The notes below the pieces were generated by a model that did not search any database, was not told the DNA's origin, and saw only the letters and a list, made by a program, of their open reading frames with translations. Below are positions 41,945-49,746 of a DNA stretch of 64,000 bases, in pieces. A program made the translations under genes and the position numbers. Each line of letters opens with the position of its first letter. The first letter of the stretch is position 1. The stretch is from Streptomyces aureocirculatus (lineage in GTDB: Bacteria; Actinomycetota; Actinomycetes; Streptomycetales; Streptomycetaceae), in the NCBI RefSeq assembly GCF_000720475.1, contig NZ_JOAP01000028.1:62001-126000 (forward strand), written 5' to 3'.

Positions 41945-42548
41945 ACGCCCCGGCCACCGCGTCCCACGCCGCCATCGCCCGGTCCACCGTCCGGTCCAGG
42001 CACGCGCTGCTCGCCCCGTCGCGGGCCTGTACCGACATGCCCTGGATGACGGTGGTGTAGAAGACCGCCATCGCCTCCGTGTCGGTACCGGCGGGGAGTT
42101 CGCCCTCGCGGACGGCCCGCTCCAGGCGGCGGGCCATCATCTCGGTGCCCGCCCGCCGCCGCGTCGCGAGGTGGTCCCGTACGGGGGCGTTCGCGGTGGA
42201 GCAGTTGGTCGCGGCAAGGACGATCATGCAGCCGCTCGGCCCGCCCTCCTGGGCGTCCGCGCGGGCGTTGTGGCGCAGCACCGACTCCACCGCGTCCTTG
42301 GCGGAGGGGAGTTCGGTGAGCGCGCGGGTCATCGGTGCGCCCTCCGTCGCGTTGTAGAGCTCCACGGCCTCCTTGAACAGGGCCTCCTTGGAGCCGAACG
42401 CCGCGTACAGGCTGGGCGACGCGATGCCCATGGCGGAGGTGAGGTCCATCATCGACGTGGCCTCGTACCCCTGCTTCCAGAACACCTCCATGGCCCGGCG
42501 CAGCGCCGTGTCCCGGTCGAACGCCCTCGGCCGTCCGCGTCCCGCCAC
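41934..42548 (-). CDS. TetR-family transcriptional regulator
   Basis: This 204-residue protein starts VAGRGRPRAFDRDTALRRAM, with the helix-turn-helix in YEATSMMDLTSAMGIASPSLYAAFGSKEALF. The start is GTG 42548, preceded on the minus strand by AGGAGG. A longer frame to 42638 crosses the operators and is not coding. It is divergent from an SDR gene; two palindromes in the 190-base spacer are the likely operators, so it should repress itself and the SDR. The lipid/quinone-type ligand class is unknown. Confidence 0.9.
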   Translation of the reverse strand: MAGRGRPRAFDRDTALRRAMEVFWKQGYEATSMMDLTSAMGIASPSLYAAFGSKEALFKEAVELYNATEGAPMTRALTELPSAKDAVESVLRHNARADAQEGGPSGCMIVLAATNCSTANAPVRDHLATRRRAGTEMMARRLERAVREGELPAGTDTEAMAVFYTTVIQGMSVQARDGASSACLDRTVDRAMAAWDAVAGASTA

Positions 42549-42563
42549 GCTCCTCGCCTCCTT

Positions 42564-42643
42564 TTTCTGTATCGACTGACAAATATAGGCCTTGACGTGG
42601 CGGTACGCCCGTGTGAGAGTTTCTGTGTCGATCAGCACAGAAA
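42564..42643. promoter_or_regulatory. two palindromic operator candidates in the TetR/SDR spacer
   Basis: Site 1 is TTTCTGTATCGACTGACAAA (42564-42583), next to TATATT (minus strand, 42582-42587), a -10 for the regulator. Site 2 is TTTCTGTG, 8 bases, CACAGAAA (42620-42643), a perfect palindrome. TTGACG at 42592-42597 could be the -35 of the rightward promoter, placing site 2 at its start point. The shared TTTCTGT half-site links both to one regulator. Confidence 0.6.
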
Positions 42644-42661
42644 TCGACGCGAGATCAGTGG

Positions 42662-42721
42662 GAAGTCACGTACTTCGAAGTCACGTACTTCGAAGTCACG
42701 TACTTCGAAGTCACGTACGGA
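42662..42721. repeat. 15-bp palindromic unit repeated four times upstream of the SDR gene
   Basis: GAAGTCACGTACTTC occurs at 42662, 42677 and 42692, with a fourth copy changed at its end (42707). Each unit has GAAGT/ACTTC arms, and each junction forms the perfect palindrome ACTTCGAAGT. It lies in the 5' untranslated region of the SDR gene. Confidence 0.8.
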
Positions 42722-42738
42722 GAGATGTGGGGCTGGGG

Positions 42739-43485
42739 ATGACGGACGTCGTGGGCAAGGTCGCGCTGGTGACGGGCGGCAGCAGGGGCATCGGCGCGGC
42801 GATCGTGCGGCGCCTGGCGCGGGACGGGGCGGACGTGGCGTTCACCTATGTGAGCCCGGCGGGGAAGGCGAAGGCCGAGGAAGTCGTCGCCGATGTGGAG
42901 GCGCAGGGCCGCCGGGCGCTCGCCGTCCAGGCGGACGCGGAGGACCCGGAAGCGGTGCGCGCCGCCGTGGACCGGGCGGCCGCCGAGCTCGGCCGCCTCG
43001 ACATCCTGGTCAACAACGCGGGCGTGTGGTCGCACGGGCCCTTCGAGGAGGTCACGCAGGCGGAGCTGGACCGCGTCCTCGCCATCCACGTCCGGGCCGC
43101 GTTCGTCGGCGCCCAGGCCGCGTCGGCGCACCTGCCGGAGGGCGGGCGCATCGTGAGCATCGGCAGCAACCTCGGACTGCGGGCGCCGTTCCCCGGCATC
43201 GTCCTGTACTCGATGAGCAAGTCGGCCCTCAGCGGCTTCACCAAGGCCCTGGCCCGCGAGCTGGGCCCGCGCGGCATCACCGTCAACGTCGTGCACCCCG
43301 GCTCGACGGACACGGACATGAACCCGGCCGACGGCGAGGCCGCCGACCACCAGCGCGGCCTGACCGCCCTCGGCCGGTATTCGCACGCCGACGACATCGC
43401 CGCGACGGTGGCCCACCTGGTGGGTCCTGGCGGGGGGACCATCACGGGCGCGGAGTTCACGGTGGACAGCGGGTCGAACGCGTAG
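42739..43485 (+). CDS. short-chain dehydrogenase/reductase
   Basis: This 248-residue NAD(P)-dependent oxidoreductase has the cofactor motif TGGSRGIG (12-19), NNAG at 92-95, and catalytic Ser143, Tyr157 and Lys161 (YSMSK). Arg15 after the glycine motif suggests NADPH preference. The ATG at 42739 follows a weak GGGG site; the frame extends into the operator region. Divergence from a TetR gene suggests it is induced by its substrate or a toxic carbonyl. Confidence 0.9.
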   Translation: MTDVVGKVALVTGGSRGIGAAIVRRLARDGADVAFTYVSPAGKAKAEEVVADVEAQGRRALAVQADAEDPEAVRAAVDRAAAELGRLDILVNNAGVWSHGPFEEVTQAELDRVLAIHVRAAFVGAQAASAHLPEGGRIVSIGSNLGLRAPFPGIVLYSMSKSALSGFTKALARELGPRGITVNVVHPGSTDTDMNPADGEAADHQRGLTALGRYSHADDIAATVAHLVGPGGGTITGAEFTVDSGSNA

Positions 43486-43513
43486 GGCCCGTGCCGCGGT
43501 CGTGCGAGGGGCG

Positions 43514-43627
43514 GCCTCAGCGTCTGGGTGCCGCCTCAGCGTTTGAGTGCCGCCTCAGCGTCTGGGTGCCGCCTCAGCGTTTGAGTGCCGCCTCAGCGTC
43601 TGAGTGCCGCATCAGCCTTTGAGCGCC
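43514..43627. repeat. 19-bp tandem repeat, six copies
   Basis: Units GCCTCAGCGTYTGRGTGCC start at 43514 and recur every 19 bases to 43627, alternating between two variants (CTGGG and TTGAG). The array ends within the stop and last codons of the leftward serine hydrolase gene. Confidence 0.8.
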
Positions 43628-44805
43628 GCCTCTACGATGCGCTTCGTCACAGGGCTCTGGTTCTGGCTCTTGGCGTCGGTGGAGTTCACCGAGTAGACGA
43701 GGACCGTGTCCAGGTTCCGGGTGGCGGCCACGATGGAGGTGTAGCCGTAGCGGCTGCCCGTCTTCACCCAGAGCACCCGCCCATCGGGGGCGCGGTACCG
43801 CATGAACCCCGCGCTCATGTCCGCGCCCTCGATGCCGGACGGCACCGTGAACATCTCCCTGAGCTGTGGCTTCGGCACGATTCTGCCACTGAACAGACGG
43901 ATGGTCAGCCGCTCCAGGTCGGCCGTCGTGGAGATCATGTCGCCCGCCGCGAAACGGTCCCGGTGGTTCCAGTCCGTGACGTCGACAAGCCGCGTCCCGC
44001 CACCGCCCGGCTTCGGTACGGCCTGGTACCCGCGGTGGTGCGGGCCGTGGATGAACGGGTCGGTGCCGGGGAAGGAGGTGTGCCGCATGCCGGCGGGACG
44101 CAGGGCACGGCGGGCGGCCTCGCTCTCGTACGTACGCCCCGTCACCTTCTCGATGAGCAGCCCGAGGAAGGTGTAGTTGATGTTCAGGTACTCCTGCCGG
44201 GTCCCCGGGGCGCGCGCGGGTCCCTTGGCCACGGACGAGGCGGCGACCTCCTGCGGTGTGAGCGTGTCGAAGCGGTGCGCGTACAGCTCCGCGAAGTTCT
44301 CGCCGAGGGAGCGGCCCGGCTGCAGACCGCTGGAGTGATTGAGCAACTCGCGTACGGAGATGGGCTTGCGGAAGGCGTCGGCGTTCGGGGCGAAGAGGTC
44401 GGGCAGATAGCGCTGGACGGGCGCGTCCAGGTCGACCTTTCCCTCGGCGGCGAGTTGCAGCACGACCGCCGCAGTGACCACCTTCGTGGTGGATCCCGCG
44501 CGGAAGCGGGCGTCGGGGTCCGCCTTGCGCCCCGTCACCACGTCGCGCACGCCCGAACTTCCGCGCCAGATCCCGTTCTTGCCGCCCACGCGGACCAGGG
44601 CGGCGGTCGCGTCGGCGTCGGGCAGCCCGGCGATCGCCGCCCGCAGGGCCTTGGCGTCGGGGCGGGATCCGGTGGCATCGGCCACGGCGGCGGTGCCGGT
44701 GCCGGTGCCGGGGGAGTCGGCGAGGGCGGGTACCGTCGCCGTGGCCGTGAGGCCGAGGGTGAGCGCGGTGGCGACGGCGGCGGGGAGTCCTGCGCGGACA
44801 GGCAT
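43612..44805 (-). CDS. secreted serine hydrolase, beta-lactamase/D-alanyl-D-alanine carboxypeptidase fold
   Basis: This 397-residue protein has a signal peptide (about 1-29, VPALA) and the class C/DD-peptidase motifs: Ser105-x-x-Lys108 (STTK), Tyr206-x-Asn208 (YLN) and KTG (VKTGSRYGYTS). It would act on peptidoglycan or on a related ester or amide. The start is ATG 44805 with GGAG upstream; an ATG at 44853 is less likely because the signal peptide begins at 44805. A GGTGCC microsatellite lies in its N-terminal linker. Confidence 0.9.
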   Translation of the reverse strand: MPVRAGLPAAVATALTLGLTATATVPALADSPGTGTGTAAVADATGSRPDAKALRAAIAGLPDADATAALVRVGGKNGIWRGSSGVRDVVTGRKADPDARFRAGSTTKVVTAAVVLQLAAEGKVDLDAPVQRYLPDLFAPNADAFRKPISVRELLNHSSGLQPGRSLGENFAELYAHRFDTLTPQEVAASSVAKGPARAPGTRQEYLNINYTFLGLLIEKVTGRTYESEAARRALRPAGMRHTSFPGTDPFIHGPHHRGYQAVPKPGGGGTRLVDVTDWNHRDRFAAGDMISTTADLERLTIRLFSGRIVPKPQLREMFTVPSGIEGADMSAGFMRYRAPDGRVLWVKTGSRYGYTSIVAATRNLDTVLVYSVNSTDAKSQNQSPVTKRIVEAALKG

Positions 44806-44978
44806 GGGCTGCTCCAGGGTGGGGTGACCGGGGTACCGGGGTTCGGTTTCCATCCTGGGCGGCGGGTGTCGTACGGCGGATCGTCACTGGGGAGGGGGCG
44901 GGCCCTGACGCTGTCCCGGGGGCAACGGCCTTGGAATTCAGGGTAGTTGCGGGGATGGGCCCTAGGGGGCGCCGGGGG

Positions 44979-45740
44979 TTATCGGAGCTGTCGGGGGCCC
45001 GGGAGCTGTCGGGGTTCCCGGGAGCTACGGGCCTCCCGGGGGACGCGGGGTTCCCGTGGGCCCCGCGACAGTTCGGCCGTGAGGACGTCGAGACGGTTGG
45101 TCGTGATCGAGTCCACGCCGTGGGCGAGGAGCCTGCGCATGGTGCGCCGGGTGTCGGCGGTCCACGCGGAGATCAGCAGGCCTTCGGCGTGCACCCGGTC
45201 GACGAGTTCCCGGCCGACCAGGCCGAAGCGGTAGTTGAGCCAGCGCGGGGCGATCGCGGCGAGCAGGGCGGGCCGGGGCGGGGCGAGGGTCTGCCACGTC
45301 AGGGCGATCTCGGCGTCCGGGTCCGCGGCGCGGAGCGCGAGCATCGCGTCGGGGCCCGCGCAGTAGTACGCGCGGTCGGTGGCCCCGCAGTCGGCGACGA
45401 CCCCGACGACGGTACGTGCCGTCTCGGGTGTCGCGTCCGGCAGGTCCACGAGGACGCGGTGCCCCGCCGTCTCCCTGAGGGCCTCTTCGAGCGTGGGCAC
45501 CCCGCCGCCGGTGAGCCCGCGCACCTCGTCCGCGGACAGCGAGGCCAGCGGTCGCTGGTGCTCCCAGAGCCGGTCCAGGCTCGCGTCGTGCAGCAATACG
45601 GGGACGCCGTCCCGGGTCAGCCGGACATCGATCTCCACCGCGTCCGCACCCAGTTCGAGCGCCGCGCGCAGGGAGGGGAGGGTGTTCTCGCGGAGGCGGT
45701 AGGGGTCGCCTCGGTGGGCCACGGCAGTCACGGTGCGCAT
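44979..45740 (-). CDS. glycerophosphodiester phosphodiesterase
   Basis: This enzyme hydrolyses glycerophosphodiesters to glycerol-3-phosphate and an alcohol. The 253-residue TIM-barrel protein has AHRGDPYRLRENTLPSLRAA, AVEIDVRLTRDGVPVLLHD and the C-terminal SAWTADTRRTMRRLLAHGVD. There is no signal peptide. The last about 25 residues (RGPREPRVPREARSSREP) come from a GC-rich imperfect repeat and look like a recent extension. Confidence 0.88.
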   Translation of the reverse strand: MRTVTAVAHRGDPYRLRENTLPSLRAALELGADAVEIDVRLTRDGVPVLLHDASLDRLWEHQRPLASLSADEVRGLTGGGVPTLEEALRETAGHRVLVDLPDATPETARTVVGVVADCGATDRAYYCAGPDAMLALRAADPDAEIALTWQTLAPPRPALLAAIAPRWLNYRFGLVGRELVDRVHAEGLLISAWTADTRRTMRRLLAHGVDSITTNRLDVLTAELSRGPREPRVPREARSSREPRQLPGPRQLR

Positions 45741-45860
45741 GGGGTCATTGTGGCCGGTCGCGGCGGTGGCGGTGCGCCCCCGTGGGTGGCGGGGACGGCC
45801 CGGTGGGGCCGGGGGCGGTCGGCCGGGTGCTGCGCCGTCGGCGCTGAGCTTCGGACCATC

Positions 45861-46123
45861 GCGCTGGCGCGCTCGTCCTCAAACGCCGGACGGGCTTGAA
45901 TTCGTGCCGTCGGTGTTGAGGTGCAGACCGTTGCGCTGGCGCGCTCGTCCTCGAACGCCGGACGGGCTTGGATCGTGCTGTCGGCGTTGAGGCGCAGATC
46001 GTCGTGCTGGCGCGCTCGTCCTCAAGTGCCGGGCGGGCTTCAATTCGCGCTGTCGGCGCTGACCACCGCGCTGGCGCGCTCGTCCTCAAGCGCCGGACGG
46101 GCTTCAACTCGCGCCGTCGGCCT
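45861..46123. repeat. four tandem copies of a 64-72 bp Streptomyces-type dispersed element
   Basis: Copies beginning GCGCTGGCGCGCTCGTCCTC start at 45861, 45933, 46004 and 46068. Each contains CTCAAACGCCGGACGGGCTT or a near variant, a sequence I recall as dispersed in many Streptomyces genomes, usually as single copies after genes. The 45741-46131 gap between the two genes consists mainly of this array and holds no gene. Confidence 0.75.
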
Positions 46124-46131
46124 TGCGTGGG

Positions 46132-47187
46132 TCAGGAGGTCAGCCAGGTTTTCGTGTATGTGTCGATCTCCGCCGTGATGCGGTCCTTGCCCGCGCGGTC
46201 GAGGAAGGACGCCTCGACGGCGTTCTTCGCGAGGGCGGCGATGCCCTGCTCGTCCAGGCCGAGGAGGCGGGCGGCGACGGCGTACTCGGTGTTGAGGTCC
46301 GTGCCGAACATCGGCGGGTCGTCGGAGTTGACGGTGACGATGACGCCCGCGTCGGCGAACTGCTTGATCGGGTGCTCGTCGAGGGTGGTGACGGCGCGGG
46401 TCGCGATGTTCGAGGTCGGGCAGACCTCCAGGGGGATGCGGTGCTCGGCGAGGTGCGCGAGGAGCTTCGGGTCCTTGGCGGAGCTGGTGCCGTGCCCGAT
46501 GCGCTCGGCGCGCAGATGCGTCAGGGCGTCCCATACCGTCTCGGGGCCCGTGGTCTCACCCGCGTGCGGCACCGAATGCAGGCCCGCGGCGATGGCCCGG
46601 TCGAAGTACGGCTTGAACTGCGGGCGCGGTACGCCGATCTCGGGGCCGCCGAGTCCGAAGGAGACCAGGCCTTCGGGGCGGACGCCGTCGGTGGTGGCGA
46701 GGCGCACGGTCTCCTCGGCCGCTTCGAGCCCGGCCTCGCCCGGGATGTCGAAGCACCAGCGCAGCACCACACCGAGCTCCGTCGCCGCGGCCTTGCGGGC
46801 GTCCTCGATGGCCGCCATGAAGGCGCGCTCCTCGATGCCGCGGCGGGTGGAGGAGTAGGGGGTGATGGTCAGCTCGGCGTAGCGGACGTTCTGCCGGGCC
46901 AGTTCGCGGGCCACCTCGAAGGTGAGGAGCTGGACGTCGTCCGGGGTGCGGATCAGGTCCACCACGGAGAGGTAGACCTGGATGAAGTGGGCGAAGTCCG
47001 TGAACGTGAAGTAGTCCGCGAGTGCCTCGATGTCCGTGGGGACCTTGGAGTCGGGGTGGCGGGCGGCGAGGGCGGAGACGATTCGAGGGGAGGCGGAGCC
47101 GACGTGGTGGACGTGGAGTTCGGCCTTGGGCAGGCCTGCGATGAAGGCCTGCGCCTGCGCGGCGGGCGGTGGCGGGTTGTCGGGCAT
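46132..47187 (-). CDS. adenosine deaminase family protein, possibly aminodeoxyfutalosine deaminase
   Basis: This zinc amidohydrolase has HVH at residues 25-27, PHAGETTGPETVW (metal His and catalytic Glu), RIGHGTS and SDDPPMFG, all diagnostic of the family. After the first motif the usual LDG is replaced by HVGS, so the nucleoside 5'-side contacts differ from classical adenosine deaminase. A S. avermitilis relative of this family was reported to deaminate 6-aminodeoxyfutalosine in menaquinone synthesis; whether this gene is its ortholog is inferred from position and motif. The start is ATG 47187 with GGAGG. Confidence 0.88.
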   Translation of the reverse strand: MPDNPPPPAAQAQAFIAGLPKAELHVHHVGSASPRIVSALAARHPDSKVPTDIEALADYFTFTDFAHFIQVYLSVVDLIRTPDDVQLLTFEVARELARQNVRYAELTITPYSSTRRGIEERAFMAAIEDARKAAATELGVVLRWCFDIPGEAGLEAAEETVRLATTDGVRPEGLVSFGLGGPEIGVPRPQFKPYFDRAIAAGLHSVPHAGETTGPETVWDALTHLRAERIGHGTSSAKDPKLLAHLAEHRIPLEVCPTSNIATRAVTTLDEHPIKQFADAGVIVTVNSDDPPMFGTDLNTEYAVAARLLGLDEQGIAALAKNAVEASFLDRAGKDRITAEIDTYTKTWLTS

Positions 47188-47367
47188 GGGTTCCTCCCCG
47201 GGAACGCGGTGTGATCGGCTGATCGGTGACCCACCTGGGGGTCGGGGTCATCGTAGGACGCGGGGTTCTGGTCCCTGGGGTGACCCTGCCCCCGAGCAGG
47301 GAGGTACCCCCTCGCCCCTGGCGGACCAGTTGCCCACAGGGGGGCGGCGGCCTGCGCATGCAAGGGA

Positions 47368-47952
47368 TCAGCTCAGGCGGGCTCTCGCTTCCATCAGGGC
47401 GAAGCCCAGCAAGTTCGAGCCCCGCCAGGTCTCCGGGTTCTCGATGGCGGGGTCGTCCGCGGCCAGGCCCACCCCCCAGACCGGGTCGAGGGGGCTTGCC
47501 TCCACCAGGAGGCGGTCGCCGGTGGCGGCGAGACAGGTGCGGAGTGCGTCGTCCGACGCGAACTTCAGGAGCGAACCCTCGACCACGACCTCGAACCGCT
47601 CCTGGGCCCAGACCGTCTCGTCGAAGTCCCGCACCAGGCGCCCCGCCCGCTTCGCCTCGGCGGGGGTGCGTGCCGCGAGCACCGCACGCTCGGCGTCCGT
47701 GTCGCCGAAGAGGCGGGCCTTCGCCGCCATCATCCAGTGCTCGGCCGTGGCGTAGGTGACGCCGTCGGACGTGAAGGGGGAGGGCCACCACTGGCTGAAA
47801 CAGCTCGGGCCGAGCGAGCCGTCACGGCGCGGAGTGTGCCCCCAGAAATACAGCGGCTTCAGCCGCCGTCCCGCCTGCCGCGCGGAGAGCAGTGCCTCCA
47901 CCGAGCGAATCTCCGCCGTGTCCGAAGCCGAAGAAGGCGCCTTGTCGTTCAT
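47368..47952 (-). CDS. NADAR family protein
   Basis: This 194-residue protein contains the NADAR core: LYFWGH, CFSQWWPSPFTSDGVTYATAEHWMMAAKARLFGD, and near the end GVGLAADDPAIENPETWRGSNLLGFALME. Relatives act as N-glycosidases on riboflavin intermediates or as ADP-ribosyl glycosidases; the specific substrate is not visible. The start is ATG 47952. The downstream dehydrogenase is divergent. Confidence 0.9.
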   Translation of the reverse strand: MNDKAPSSASDTAEIRSVEALLSARQAGRRLKPLYFWGHTPRRDGSLGPSCFSQWWPSPFTSDGVTYATAEHWMMAAKARLFGDTDAERAVLAARTPAEAKRAGRLVRDFDETVWAQERFEVVVEGSLLKFASDDALRTCLAATGDRLLVEASPLDPVWGVGLAADDPAIENPETWRGSNLLGFALMEARARLS

Positions 47953-48062
47953 GCACGCCACCCTGACACGCACCACTGACATTCCGTCCCTGCTTTTCCA
48001 TGCCGACTCGACACCTGGTCGACAGATTCCGTCGCGTAACCAAATGGCAACTACGGAATCAC

Positions 48063-48091
48063 TTGTTGGACTATCGGCCCTCTGCCAGGAT
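48063..48091 (+). promoter_or_regulatory. promoter of the second aldehyde dehydrogenase gene
   Basis: TTGTTG (48063-48068), 17 bases and CAGGAT (48086-48091) match the housekeeping pattern. It precedes the polyamine operon (48160-55404), leaving a leader of about 60 bases. Confidence 0.45.
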
Positions 48092-48159
48092 CGGCACTCA
48101 AATCGATCTGGAACGACGCCGGTCCTCCCGGGACGGGGCGGTCGGCGGAGGAGAGCGTC

Positions 48160-49665
48160 ATGCACACATTCCAGGCGCGGGACCGGTTCGCGGCCGGCGC
48201 CCAGCACATCGCGGGACGCCTCACCCCCGGCACGTCGGGCCGTACCCACGCGGTGGTCGACCCGGCCACGGGCGAAGAGGTCCTCACGTACGAGCTGGCG
48301 GGCCCCAAGGACGTGGACGCCGCCGTGGCAGCGGCCGCGCACGCCTACGGCAACTGGGCGGCGGCGAGCCCCGGCGAGCGCTCCGACGCCATGCACCGCT
48401 TCGCCGCCGAGCTCTCCGCACGCGCCGATGAGCTGGCGCGGGCCGAGTCCCTGCAGTGCGGCAAGCCGATCAAGCTGAGCCGCGAGTTCGATGTGCCGGG
48501 GACCATCGACAACACCGCCTTCTTCGCGGGCGCGGCCCGGCACCTCCAGGGCCAGTCGGCGGGCGAGTACGACGGCGGCGACCACACCTCGTACATCCGC
48601 AGGGAACCGATCGGCGTCGTCGGCTCCATCGCGCCCTGGAACTACCCCCTCCAGATGGCCGCCTGGAAAGTCCTGCCTGCCATCGCCGCCGGCAACACCA
48701 TCGTCCTGAAGCCCTCCGAGCTCACCCCCTTCACGTCCCTGCTCTTCGCCGAGGCCGCCACCGCCGCCGGGATCCCCGACGGCGTCGTCAACGTCGTCAC
48801 CGGGGCGGGCAGGGAAGCCGGTGAGCACCTCGTCGGGCACCCGGACGTCGTCATGACCTCCTTCACCGGGTCCACGGGGGTCGGCAAGCGCGTCGCCGAG
48901 ATCGCCACCGCCACCGTCAAGCGGCTCCACCTGGAGCTCGGCGGCAAGGCGCCCTTCGTGGTCTTCGACGACGCCGACCTGGAGTCCGCCGTGCACGGAG
49001 CGGTCGCCGGTGCGCTCATCAACAGCGGCCAGGACTGCACGGCCGCCACGCGCGCGTACGTGCAGCGGCCCCTGTACGACGCCTTCGTGGCGGGCGTCGC
49101 CGACCTGATGGCGACGGTGCGGCTCGGCGACCCCTTCGACCCGGCGACCGACCTCGGCCCGCTCATCTCGCACGCGCACCGTGACCGCGTCGCCGGCTTC
49201 GTCGACCGGGCCCGCGGCTACGCGCGCGTGGTCACCGGCGGCCGGGCGCCCGAGGGCCCCGGCGCGTACTACGAGCCCACGCTCATCGCGGGCGCCGCCC
49301 AGGACAGCGAGGTGGTGCGGGCGGAGATCTTCGGCCCGGTACTCGTGGTGCTGCCCTTCGACTCCGACGAGGACGGCATCCGGCTCGCCAACGACACCCC
49401 CTACGGCCTCGCCGCCTCGGCGTGGACGCGGGACGTCTTCCGCGCGAACCGCGCGACCCGCGAGATCAAGGCGGGCTGTGTGTGGGTCAACGACCACATC
49501 CCGATCCTCAGCGAGATGCCGCACGGCGGATACAAGGCGTCCGGCTACGGCAAGGACATGTCCGCCTACTCCTTCGAGGAGTACACGCAGATCAAGCACG
49601 TCATGTTCGACAACACCGCGGTGGCCAGGAAGGACTGGCACCGCACCGTCTTCGGGGACCGTTAG
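48160..49665 (+). CDS. gamma-aminobutyraldehyde dehydrogenase-type ALDH, second copy
   Basis: This 501-residue NAD(P)-dependent dehydrogenase has Glu259 (LELGGKAP), Cys293 (INSGQDCTAATR) and APWNYPLQMAAWKVLPAIAAGN. It ends in the same motif as the first copy (EMPHGGYKASGYGKDMSAYSFEEYTQIKHVM). It heads the Pot transport genes, so it probably oxidises the aldehyde made after uptake of putrescine. Paralogy with 35519 suggests one copy may act on the free and the other on the gamma-glutamylated aldehyde. Confidence 0.9.
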   Translation: MHTFQARDRFAAGAQHIAGRLTPGTSGRTHAVVDPATGEEVLTYELAGPKDVDAAVAAAAHAYGNWAAASPGERSDAMHRFAAELSARADELARAESLQCGKPIKLSREFDVPGTIDNTAFFAGAARHLQGQSAGEYDGGDHTSYIRREPIGVVGSIAPWNYPLQMAAWKVLPAIAAGNTIVLKPSELTPFTSLLFAEAATAAGIPDGVVNVVTGAGREAGEHLVGHPDVVMTSFTGSTGVGKRVAEIATATVKRLHLELGGKAPFVVFDDADLESAVHGAVAGALINSGQDCTAATRAYVQRPLYDAFVAGVADLMATVRLGDPFDPATDLGPLISHAHRDRVAGFVDRARGYARVVTGGRAPEGPGAYYEPTLIAGAAQDSEVVRAEIFGPVLVVLPFDSDEDGIRLANDTPYGLAASAWTRDVFRANRATREIKAGCVWVNDHIPILSEMPHGGYKASGYGKDMSAYSFEEYTQIKHVMFDNTAVARKDWHRTVFGDR

Positions 49666-49746
49666 TCGGCCGATCGGCCGCGGAAGCGGACGCCGCGCGA
49701 CCGGCGGCGCCCGCCCGCTCACCCTCCCGGAAGGGCAACCACGCGC

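Noticed and set aside
41749..42060. 103-codon plus-strand frame starting MIENARPQPACTETRAG
   Set aside because: It consists of the 24-bp minisatellite followed by antisense of the TetR gene and has no ribosome binding site. I report the array but not a gene.
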